This document shows, in pieces, positions 1 to 5,639 of a stretch of 5,639 nt of DNA; within the stretch, counting starts at the first letter, position 1; the number at the start of each line of letters is the position of its first letter. The position numbers were made by a program, and so were the translations under genes. The stretch comes from Gemmatimonadales bacterium (GTDB lineage: Bacteria > Gemmatimonadota > Gemmatimonadetes > Gemmatimonadales > GWC2-71-9), in the NCBI GenBank assembly GCA_013003805.1, contig JABDII010000609.1, positions 1 to 5,639 of the forward strand, in the 5' to 3' direction. The notes beneath the pieces are model-generated. The model was given only the letters and a program-made list of their open reading frames with translations, was not told where the DNA came from and ran no database searches.

Positions 1-2476
1 GCGTGAGGGCGAGCACCTCTCCTAGCTCACCCACCAGGTGGACTTGAAGGTCTTGTTGGACGTCCTCGGGAAGATCCTCGAGGTCCGCCTCATTCTCCTT
101 TGGCAAGACGACGGTGCAGATCCCGGCTCGGACCGCCCCCAAGACCTTCTCCTTGACACCCCCAATGGGGAGCACGCGTCCGAGCAGCGTGATCTCGCCG
201 GTCATGGCGATGTCGAAGCGGGCGGGTCGGCCCGACAGGGCCGAGACCAGGGCCGTCGCCATCACCAATCCCGCGGACGGACCCTCCTTCGGAACTGCGC
301 CAGCGGGTACGTGGATGTGAACGTCCCGATCGAACATGTCTTCGCTGATCTGGAGCGCCGCTGCGTGAGATTTCGCGTAGGTCAGCGCCGCGCGAGCTGA
401 TTCCTTCATAACGTCACCGAGTTGGCCAGTGAGAACGAGCTCACCCTTGCCACGCATGGTGGAGACCTCGACAAACATGATGTCGCCGCCAGACGGCGTG
501 TAGTACATCCCCGTCGCGACTCCGATTTGATCCTCGAGGGCGGCGCGTTCGGGGTGGACCCTGGCTCGACCGAGTATTTCTCGAACTTGTTCGCGGTCGG
601 CAGTCAGGCGCTCAAACTCCTTCGCGGCGATCTTACGAGCGACCTTCCGCGCCAACTTCCCCAATTCTCGCTCGAGTTGGCGGACGCCGGATTCGCGGGT
701 GTAGCCCTGGATGACGGCGCAGATCGCCTCGTCGGTGAGTTCGAGCTGCTCGTCCGCGAGCCCGTTCTCGAAGAGTTGCCGCGGCACCAGGTACTTCCGT
801 GCAATCATGAGTTTCTCTTGCTCGGTGTAGCCGGAGAATTCCACGACTTCCATCCGGTCGAGCAGGGGACCGGGAATGTTCTCGATGAAGTTGGCCGTTG
901 CGATGAACATGACTTCGCTTAGGTCGAACGGGACGCCGAGGTAGTGATCGGTGAAGCTGTCGTTCTGCGCCGGATCGAGGACCTCGAGGAGCGCGCTCGC
1001 AGGATCGCCCTGGAACGACACGCCGAGCTTGTCGACCTCATCGAGGAGGAAAACCGGGTTCTTGGTACCGGCCTGCTTCATCCCCTGGATGATCCGTCCC
1101 GGCATCGCGCCGACGTACGTGCGGCGATGGCCCCGGATGTCGGCCTCGTCGCGAGCGCCACCCAGCGAGATCCGGACATACTTCCGCTCCATGGCCCGGG
1201 CGATTGACTTGGCCACCGACGTCTTCCCGACACCGGGAGGACCGACGAAGAGGAGAATCGGACCTTTCGCCGCGAGCTCGTCCGGCGCGGTAGGCGGCGG
1301 TGAGTTGAGCTCACCGGGATCCGTGGGTAGGGGCTCAGGCGAGTCCACGACTGCCGCTTCCGCCTCCGCGGCACCGGACGTCGCGTCGCTCGGCGCGGTC
1401 TCTCCAACCTCGTCCTGTGGTTCTGCGTCTTGTCGCTTTGCCTCTCCGGCCTGACGTAATTGCCGCACGGCGAGGAATTCCAGGATTCGGTCTTTCACGT
1501 CGCCCAGACCGTAGTGGTCTTCCTCGAGAATCTCCGTCGCACGCGCCAGGTCCAAGTCTTCTTCGCTCCGAATGTTCCAGGGCAACTCGACGACGTTCTC
1601 GAGGTAGGTGCGAATGACTTGCGACTCCATCGACTCACGGCCAATGCGCCCAAGCCGGCTCATCTCCCGATCGACCTCTTTCTTGGCTGTCGGCGGGAGC
1701 TCCAAGTCCTCGATCTTCTGCCGGAGGTCTTCGACTTCGTCCAGCTCGTCGTCCTCGCCCAGTTCGCGCTTAATGGTCTTGAGCTGCTCACGAAGGAACA
1801 TCTCACGTTGCCGCTCACCCAGCTCTTCCTGCACGCGCGACTTGATGTCTTCTTGGGCGTCGTAGACCGTGATCTGCCGCTGGATGTGCACCAGCACGCG
1901 GCGGAGCCGTTCCTCCACCGACAGGGTCTCGAGCAACATCTGGCGCTGGGCGGGCTCGATATCGATATACCCAGCGATCAGATCGGCGAATTGGCCGGGA
2001 TCATTCACTCCCGCGAGCACCTGCTGGACCACTTCCTCGGCTAAACCGGATTTGTGGCCCAGCTCGGCGGCCCGGCTGCGAACCTCGCGGTACAGCGCAA
2101 CGAAACTCGGGTCTTCGGCATTGAGCGGGGGCATCTCCTCCGCATCCCGGACGATTGCCTCAAGATGGCCCTCCCGCTCCGCATACTGCATCGCGATCCC
2201 GCGCCGCTCGCCTTGCAGCAAGAGCTGCATGCCGGCAAGCCCGCGTTGGACCTGTCCGATCCGGGCGATGGTCCCGATGGTATAGAGCATGTCGGAGGTG
2301 ACATTCTCGACATTCTGCCGCTGCGAAACGGCAAAGATGAGCTTTTCGGGTGAGGCCAACGCTGCCTCGATAGCACGGAGCGTGGCAGGCCGACCAGCTC
2401 CGATGGGAGCGGTCACCGAGGGGAACAGGACGACTTCGCGAAGCGGAAGAACCGGGAGTGTCAGTCGTTCGGACAT
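1..2476 (-). CDS. lon: ATP-dependent Lon protease (LonA type), 3' end cut by window edge
   Basis: Lon is a cytosolic homo-oligomeric AAA+ serine protease that unfolds and degrades damaged and regulatory proteins. Translation from the ATG at 2476 gives 825 residues with no stop. Seen in order: N-terminal substrate-binding domain opening with the typical LPVLPLREVVLFP; long helical region with MFLREQLKTIKRELGE; Walker A GPPGVGKT 412-419; pore-loop Tyr454 in RRTYVG; Walker B FLLDEVDK with D479 and E480; arginine finger R541 in LLDRME; protease domain with catalytic Ser734 in GPSAG and Lys777 in GGVKEK. The Ser-Lys distance of 43 equals that of E. coli Lon. The start is fixed by a strong GGAGGTGA 9 nt upstream. 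Odd point: residues about 342-403 (bases 1268-1453) are an acidic Pro/Ala-rich stretch, 59 residues longer than the E. coli linker. The gene is intact as far as visible, and only a few C-terminal residues should be missing. It diverges from the kinase gene. Confidence 0.98.
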   Translation of the reverse strand, partial: MSERLTLPVLPLREVVLFPSVTAPIGAGRPATLRAIEAALASPEKLIFAVSQRQNVENVTSDMLYTIGTIARIGQVQRGLAGMQLLLQGERRGIAMQYAEREGHLEAIVRDAEEMPPLNAEDPSFVALYREVRSRAAELGHKSGLAEEVVQQVLAGVNDPGQFADLIAGYIDIEPAQRQMLLETLSVEERLRRVLVHIQRQITVYDAQEDIKSRVQEELGERQREMFLREQLKTIKRELGEDDELDEVEDLRQKIEDLELPPTAKKEVDREMSRLGRIGRESMESQVIRTYLENVVELPWNIRSEEDLDLARATEILEEDHYGLGDVKDRILEFLAVRQLRQAGEAKRQDAEPQDEVGETAPSDATSGAAEAEAAVVDSPEPLPTDPGELNSPPPTAPDELAAKGPILLFVGPPGVGKTSVAKSIARAMERKYVRISLGGARDEADIRGHRRTYVGAMPGRIIQGMKQAGTKNPVFLLDEVDKLGVSFQGDPASALLEVLDPAQNDSFTDHYLGVPFDLSEVMFIATANFIENIPGPLLDRMEVVEFSGYTEQEKLMIARKYLVPRQLFENGLADEQLELTDEAICAVIQGYTRESGVRQLERELGKLARKVARKIAAKEFERLTADREQVREILGRARVHPERAALEDQIGVATGMYYTPSGGDIMFVEVSTMRGKGELVLTGQLGDVMKESARAALTYAKSHAAALQISEDMFDRDVHIHVPAGAVPKEGPSAGLVMATALVSALSGRPARFDIAMTGEITLLGRVLPIGGVKEKVLGAVRAGICTVVLPKENEADLEDLPEDVQQDLQVHLVGELGEVLALT

Positions 2477-2485
2477 ATATCTCGT

Positions 2486-2522
2486 TCACCTCCAAGAGGC
2501 ACCAGATGGAGTGCCTCAGGTG
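2486..2522 (-). promoter_or_regulatory. lon Shine-Dalgarno sequence inside a predicted leader hairpin
   Basis: Read on the lon mRNA strand, GGAGGTGA (2493-2486) sits 9 nt before the ATG. Just upstream, GAGGCAC (2517-2511) and GTGCCTC (2502-2496) form a perfect 7-bp stem with an 8-nt loop. Outside that stem, CACCT (2522-2518) can pair with AGGTG (2491-2487), leaving a 4-nt bulge. This outer 5-bp helix covers most of the ribosome binding site. The pairing is seen directly in the sequence. That it controls translation, for instance as an RNA thermometer suited to a heat-shock protease, is inference. The same dyad could instead be a protein operator in DNA. Confidence 0.6.
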
Positions 2523-2580
2523 GAAAGGGGCGTTCAGCAACTCCAGAGCACTCAATGTGCCACGCCGCTCCCCTCCAATG

Positions 2581-2607
2581 AGTATCGCACATGTTCATGT
2601 ATTGCAA
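2581..2607 (-). promoter_or_regulatory. candidate lon promoter
   Basis: On the lon strand, TTGCAA (2607-2602) could be a -35 box and GATACT (2586-2581) a -10 box. TGC directly before the -10 gives an extended -10 form. The 15-bp spacer is short and each hexamer matches the sigma-70 consensus at only 4 of 6 positions. In favour, it is the most AT-rich stretch in the intergenic region. It would give a leader of roughly 100 nt that includes the hairpin at the ribosome binding site. No convincing sigma-32 type promoter was found. Confidence 0.3.
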
Positions 2608-2609
2608 TA
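2589..2609. promoter_or_regulatory. two adjoining AT-rich palindromes, possible operator
   Basis: ACATG-TT-CATGT (2589-2600) is an inverted repeat with 5-bp arms. The perfect 10-bp palindrome TATTGCAATA (2600-2609) follows it, sharing one base. Both lie over the candidate lon promoter in an otherwise GC-rich region. Short palindromes over a promoter are typical of repressor or activator sites, but I do not recognise the motif as that of a known regulator. Confidence 0.3.
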
Positions 2610-2681
2610 TCTTACCAGTGAGGAACGCACGGCATCGTCCATGCGTATCTCGCCCTGTCTAAGACGCTAGACGCGCGAATT

Positions 2682-2709
2682 CTGCCACAATGGCTGGCTA
2701 AACTGGCAG
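2682..2709. repeat. inverted repeat CTGCCA...TGGCAG with internal TGGC half-sites
   Basis: CTGCCA (2682-2687) and TGGCAG (2704-2709) are exact inverted arms with a 16-nt spacer. Inside, GCCA-CAA-TGGC (2684-2694) is itself a dyad, and a further TGGC follows directly at 2695-2698. There are thus four copies of the TGGC half-site in 28 bases, one of them in reverse orientation. The spacing suits a multi-site operator upstream of the kinase, but no regulator is identified and chance is possible. Confidence 0.3.
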
Positions 2710-2824
2710 CACGACGAGCGGTTATGACCTATTTCGGGTTTCAGCCTGAAGTTAGCGTTGCCCCGGGCTCGCGATGTGAGCAGATTGTCGGGTTGGCGTC
2801 TTAGATGGCTAACCCATTCGGTGT

Positions 2825-2831
2825 GAGGCGG
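2825..2831 (+). promoter_or_regulatory. ribosome binding site of the kinase gene
   Basis: GAGGCGG ends 8 nt before the ATG at 2840 and supports that start. An ATG at 2832 is ruled out because its frame stops after three codons. Confidence 0.55.
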
Positions 2832-2839
2832 ATGACTCG

Positions 2840-4783
2840 ATGAGCGAGTCGAGAGAGACCCCACTTCCGGCTCGGCTGAGCAAGGCCCTCGGCGATCATT
2901 ACACCATCGAGGGCGAAGTTGGCCGTGGCGGGATGGGAGTGGTCTATCGGGCTCGGGATGAGCGCCTCCAACGCCGGGTCGCCATCAAGGTATTGCCTCC
3001 GGAACTGGCGTTTCAGAAGGACATCCGGCAGCGATTCACGCGCGAGGCGCAGACCGCGGCCCGCCTGTCACATCCACATATCGTTCCCATCCATACCGTC
3101 GGTGAGGGAGAAGGCTTGGTCTTCTTCATCATGGGATATGTCGATGGGGAATCGCTCAATCAACGCCTCAAGCGTCGCGGGCCGCTGCAGGCGGAGGAGG
3201 CGCGGCGAATCATCAAGGAAACCGCGGACGCGCTGAGCGCTGCGCACGCCGTTTCCGTTATCCATCGCGACATCAAACCGGACAACATCCTGCTCGAGGG
3301 TACCCGTGGACGCGTGATGGTCACCGACTTCGGTATTGCCAAAGCGCTGTCGTCGTCTTCCGGCGCCACATTGACCGGCGCTGGGGTCGCCATCGGGACC
3401 CCCTCTTACATGAGCCCGGAGCAAGCCGCCGGCGAACGTGAGATCGACGGCCGTTCGGATCTCTACAGCCTGGGCATTGTCTCTTACCAGATGTTGACCG
3501 GCGACCTTCCGTTCACGGCTCCGACGGTGGCCGGCATCCTGATGAAGCAGATTACCGAGCCGGCCCCGCTGTTGACCGACAGCCGCCCGGACCTCCCCGA
3601 GGACTTGGCCCTTGCGGTGAGTCGCTGCCTCGAGAAGGATCCCGAAAACCGATGGCCGTCGGCCGATTCGCTCCGGCGCGCGCTCGAGAGCCGGACGGTT
3701 TCGGGATACCGTCCCACCGGACTCGGCTGGCGGGCACAACGCGAAACCCGCCGGGAGGCGCTGGGTGCGAGGACAGGGGCACGGTCACAGCGCTCGGCCC
3801 GCCAGGTTCCGGCGCGCCGTTCGAGCCGCGACCTCGCCCGACGACCCGGCTCCGACCTCCGGCGCAGCGCCGGCGCCGCTAGTGCCCGACTCGATCGCGC
3901 TCGCTACGGCCGCGATCGCCCCGCGCGAGTCCGGAAGAGCGAGGACCAGCTTCCCACCCGGGATACCGGCGAGCCCAAGATCGTCCAGCGGGTTCGGAGT
4001 GAATTTGCCCGGTGGGCATCCGTATCCGGCGGGTTGTTCCTGCTCGACGTCGTCACGAGCGGCTTTCCCGATTGGTCGCTGTTCGTGGCCGGCATTTGGG
4101 CTGGCTTCGGGTTGGTCCCTCGCTATGCCCGGCTCTGGCAGGCGGGATATAGTTGGCGCGACGTCTTGAGTCGGCCACCCGCACCGGATTCCATCGAGCG
4201 GACCCTCAAGAAAGGCAAGGGCGGTAAGCTCCCCCAGCAACTTCCCGCTCCGTCAGTCCGGGAATACGGTGCCTACGTCGACCGCATCGAACACATGCAG
4301 CGTGATCGCACCGCCATTCTCAAGCAATGGCAGAGTCTCCCGGCGACGGAGCGCGAGATGCTTCCGGAGATCGTGCAGACGGTCGACCGCTTGTTCGAGC
4401 GCGGACAGAAGTTGGGACGGGTCCTCAGGGACATGGACATCGCCGACGTGAGCGCTGACGAAGCCGAGGATATCGAACGCCGCCTCGACGAGGCAAGGAG
4501 GGGTCCAGACGACGACGAGCGGCGGCGGCACATCCAGCTACTCGAGCGGCAACAGAAGAACATCCGATCGCTTCGGGTGCAGCGGACGGAAGCGCTGCAG
4601 AATCTGGAGTCGTGCTATCTGGCGATGCAGAATCTTCGATTCGATTTGCTGCGGCTCAAGTCCTCCAGCATCAACGAGGTCTTGGGCGAACTCACCCAGG
4701 TGACGCAGCAGGCCCGGGCTCTGTCCCGCGACGTTGATCACGCCATCATTGCGGCCGATGAAATCCGGGATGTGATTAAATAG
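2840..4783 (+). CDS. membrane-anchored Ser/Thr protein kinase with 2TM-like segment and C-terminal helical region
   Basis: This is a 647-residue Hanks-type kinase that transfers ATP phosphate to Ser/Thr of target proteins. Visible in order: glycine loop GRGGMG 28-33; ATP-binding Lys50 in VAIK; helix-C Glu69; HRDIKPDN 142-149 with catalytic Asp144; DFG 163-165; a Ser/Thr-rich activation loop about 171-187; SPE in place of APE 192-194; D207 and G212 of subdomain IX; R271 of subdomain XI. All catalytic residues are present, and the Arg before Asp144 makes it an RD kinase, normally activated by loop phosphorylation. Residues about 291-365 are a linker with some 23 Arg. Two hydrophobic segments follow (about 393-408 and 412-427) with a short turn, resembling the 2TM domain family. 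The tail, 475-647, is charged, heptad-like and probably helical or coiled coil. There is no PASTA or other known sensor domain and no signal peptide. Inferred topology: kinase and tail both in the cytoplasm. The substrate is unknown. The TAG stop lies inside a repeat arm. Confidence 0.95.
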   Translation: MSESRETPLPARLSKALGDHYTIEGEVGRGGMGVVYRARDERLQRRVAIKVLPPELAFQKDIRQRFTREAQTAARLSHPHIVPIHTVGEGEGLVFFIMGYVDGESLNQRLKRRGPLQAEEARRIIKETADALSAAHAVSVIHRDIKPDNILLEGTRGRVMVTDFGIAKALSSSSGATLTGAGVAIGTPSYMSPEQAAGEREIDGRSDLYSLGIVSYQMLTGDLPFTAPTVAGILMKQITEPAPLLTDSRPDLPEDLALAVSRCLEKDPENRWPSADSLRRALESRTVSGYRPTGLGWRAQRETRREALGARTGARSQRSARQVPARRSSRDLARRPGSDLRRSAGAASARLDRARYGRDRPARVRKSEDQLPTRDTGEPKIVQRVRSEFARWASVSGGLFLLDVVTSGFPDWSLFVAGIWAGFGLVPRYARLWQAGYSWRDVLSRPPAPDSIERTLKKGKGGKLPQQLPAPSVREYGAYVDRIEHMQRDRTAILKQWQSLPATEREMLPEIVQTVDRLFERGQKLGRVLRDMDIADVSADEAEDIERRLDEARRGPDDDERRRHIQLLERQQKNIRSLRVQRTEALQNLESCYLAMQNLRFDLLRLKSSSINEVLGELTQVTQQARALSRDVDHAIIAADEIRDVIK

Positions 4784-4813
4784 TCGTAAGTCTCAAGTCA
4801 TAAGTTGTAAGTC
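4779..4813 (+). repeat. left heptamer array (NNAAGTC), about five units
   Basis: Consecutive 7-mers read AATAGTC, GTAAGTC, TCAAGTC, ATAAGTT, GTAAGTC. The first is degenerate and contains the kinase stop codon TAG (4781-4783). Bases 4781-4805 match the reverse complement of 4873-4897 at 23 of 25 positions, so this is the left arm of a large inverted repeat around the terminator. Confidence 0.85.
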
Positions 4814-4824
4814 GAACGTGATGT

Positions 4825-4857
4825 GGCCCTCGGATGCTGTCCGAGGGCCCTTACATT
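4825..4857. terminator. Rho-independent-type hairpin between convergent genes
   Basis: GGCCCTCGGA (4825-4834) and TCCGAGGGCC (4840-4849) form a perfect 10-bp stem around a 5-nt loop. On the plus strand the stem is followed by CTTACATTT, a broken T-tract, so it should end the kinase transcript. On the minus strand the following bases are not T-rich, so termination of the E1 transcript here is less certain, although the site may work in both directions. Confidence 0.8.
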
Positions 4858-4871
4858 TAGCCCACCTCGTG

Positions 4872-4899
4872 GACTTATGACTTCCGACTTACGACTAAC
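4872..4899 (-). repeat. right heptamer array (NNAAGTC), four units
   Basis: On the minus strand the 7-mers read GTTAGTC, GTAAGTC, GGAAGTC, ATAAGTC. This is the same unit order as in the left array: a TAGTC unit, GTAAGTC, a variable unit, then an ATAAGT unit. The array begins 5 nt after the E1 stop codon and forms the right arm of the inverted repeat. Confidence 0.85.
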
Positions 4900-4904
4900 G
4901 TCTG

Positions 4905-5639
4905 TCAATACGCCAGCTGCTCTTCCATCGCCTGCTTCAGGTCCGCCACCTGGGGCAGAATGGCGTCTTCCAGTTGGGGCGAGTAGGCCACAAAGGTGTC
5001 GGCTGCGGCGACTCGCCTGACCGGCGCATCGAGGTAGGAAAAGGCTTCATCGGCAAGGCGGCTGGCGATCTCGGTCCCATACCCCCACGAAAGAGAGTCT
5101 TCGTACGCCACCAGCGCCCGGTTGGTCTTCCGGACGGAGGCGTAGATCGTCTCCCAGTCAACTGGAGAGAGCGACCGGAGATCGATCACTTCGACCCGCG
5201 CCCCGCGCTCTTCTTCCAACGCCTTCGCCGCCGTGATCGCACGCTGCACTACCGCCCCGTACGTGATGACCGAGAGGTCGACTCCTTCGCGAGTCACTTT
5301 CGCCTTGCCGAAGGGGATCATGAAGTTCGGCCCGGGATTAGGGGCCTTGTTGTAGGTCTGCCGGTACAGATGCTTGTGCTCGAGAAAGAGCACTGGGTCA
5401 TCACAGCGAATGGCGGTCCGGAGCAGGCCGTTGGCGTCGAGCGCTGTCGACGGACACACCACACGGAGACCGGGCACCGAGGTGAAGATCGCGGCACCGG
5501 TCTGCGAATGGTAAATCGCACCACCCTTCAAGTACCCGCCGTAGGTGACCCGCACGACCACAGGGGACGCGAAGTGATTATTGGAGCGATAGCGCATGAG
5601 GGCCAGTTCATTCCGGATCTGCATATAGGCGGGCCAGAT
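4905..5639 (-). CDS. 2-oxoacid dehydrogenase E1, beta subunit or beta half (C-terminal part; 5' end beyond window)
   Basis: E1 uses thiamine diphosphate to decarboxylate a 2-oxoacid and passes the acyl group to the E2 lipoyl domain of the pyruvate or branched-chain dehydrogenase complex. The frame is open to the right edge and gives 244 residues before TGA; the internal Met codons are not the start. Seen: the end of the pyrimidine-binding domain with IWPAYMQIRNEL, RYRSNNHFASPVVVR, the AIYHSQ motif with the family's conserved His, and PGLRVVCPS; then the transketolase C-terminal domain with VITYGAVVQRA, EVIDLRSLSPVDWETI, TNRALVAYED, GYGTEIASRL and YLDAPVRRV. These align well with E1-beta proteins of the PdhB/BkdA2 group. 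The EHKHLYRQTYNKAPNPGPNF style recalls E1 proteins in which alpha and beta are fused. Substrate and fusion state cannot be decided because the N-terminal part is missing. It converges on the kinase gene. Confidence 0.95.
   Translation of the reverse strand: MWPAYMQIRNELALMRYRSNNHFASPVVVRVTYGGYLKGGAIYHSQTGAAIFTSVPGLRVVCPSTALDANGLLRTAIRCDDPVLFLEHKHLYRQTYNKAPNPGPNFMIPFGKAKVTREGVDLSVITYGAVVQRAITAAKALEEERGARVEVIDLRSLSPVDWETIYASVRKTNRALVAYEDSLSWGYGTEIASRLADEAFSYLDAPVRRVAAADTFVAYSPQLEDAILPQVADLKQAMEEQLAY

Larger units (their letters stand above)
2477..2839. other. divergent intergenic region between lon and the kinase gene
   Basis: These 363 bases separate the two divergent starts and contain no convincing gene. 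The lon-proximal half holds the leader hairpin and the AT-rich palindromes. The kinase-proximal half holds the TGGC/GCCA cluster at 2682-2709 and a small dyad, TTCAG-C-CTGAA, at 2740-2750. It also has one weak promoter candidate for the kinase: TTGTCG at 2785-2790, then 17 bp, then GCTAAC at 2808-2813, which matches the -10 consensus at only 3 of 6 positions. A weak open frame on the minus strand (2667-2864) overlaps the kinase start and resembles no protein I know. Confidence 0.7.

Noticed and set aside
422..1454. Long plus-strand open frames opposite lon (for example 422-922 and 951-1454)
   Set aside because: They are antisense to an unbroken, highly conserved Lon frame, have no family resemblance, and arise because stop codons are rare in GC-rich DNA.
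1..2476. Frameshift or pseudogene status of lon
   Set aside because: The codon phase at the ATG and at the left edge is the same, all catalytic residues are present, and no stop occurs. The gene is simply cut by the window.
2496..2517. lon-upstream dyad as a CIRCE or HAIR heat-shock operator
   Set aside because: The arms GAGGCAC/GTGCCTC match neither the TTAGCACTC-N9-GAGTGCTAA nor the CTTGAGT-N7-ACTCAAG pattern, so an RNA hairpin explains it better.
2160..2555. Minus-strand 131-codon frame overlapping the start of lon
   Set aside because: It lies in a different frame across the well-conserved Lon N-terminal domain, and its product is low-complexity Arg/Ala-rich.
3068..3739. Minus-strand 223-codon frame under the kinase domain
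   Set aside because: It is the shadow of a kinase domain with every catalytic motif on the plus strand, and it shows no recognisable protein motifs.
4779..4899. Heptamer arrays as a CRISPR or a phage attachment site
   Set aside because: The units are 7 nt with no spacers, the arms are inverted, and there is no cas gene, integrase or tRNA nearby.

Overview
The window comes from a GC-rich bacterial chromosome and holds three protein genes. The most likely source is Gemmatimonadota or a similar soil phylum. That assignment is an inference from the protein styles: a Ser/Thr kinase joined to a 2TM-like membrane segment, and an E1 dehydrogenase C-terminus of the type often found in alpha/beta-fused E1 proteins. 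No marker gene is present to settle it. There is no phage, CRISPR, IS element or RNA gene.

Layout. The minus strand of positions 1-2476 encodes an ATP-dependent Lon protease that runs off the left edge, with 825 codons visible and only the extreme C-terminus missing. Positions 2477-2839 are a 363-bp divergent intergenic region. It holds the lon ribosome binding site inside a predicted hairpin, an AT-rich pair of palindromes with a candidate lon promoter, and a cluster of TGGC/GCCA half-sites nearer the kinase gene. Positions 2840-4783 (+) encode a 647-residue Ser/Thr kinase: N-terminal kinase domain, very arginine-rich linker, two membrane segments and a C-terminal helical region. Positions 4784-4904 are a short convergent intergenic region. 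Positions 4905-5639 (-) are the C-terminal 244 residues of the beta part of a thiamine-diphosphate 2-oxoacid dehydrogenase E1, which runs off the right edge.

The most unusual structure is between the convergent kinase and E1 genes. Two arrays of a 7-base repeat (consensus NNAAGTC) lie in opposite orientation on either side of a perfect 10-bp GC-rich hairpin. They form a 25-nt inverted repeat with 23 of 25 positions matching, nested around a terminator, and the kinase stop codon lies inside the left arm. Each transcript therefore meets the repeats in the same sense orientation just after its own stop codon.

The second point of interest is the lon leader. A 7-bp stem continues, across a 4-nt bulge, into 5 further pairs that mask most of the Shine-Dalgarno sequence. 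This would suit a thermosensor-type control of a heat-shock protease. The third is a 59-residue acidic Pro/Ala-rich insertion in Lon just before Walker A.

The three genes do not form an operon and show no shared pathway. Lon does protein quality control, the kinase is a membrane-anchored signalling protein and E1 serves central carbon metabolism. No new defence or mobile system is evident.
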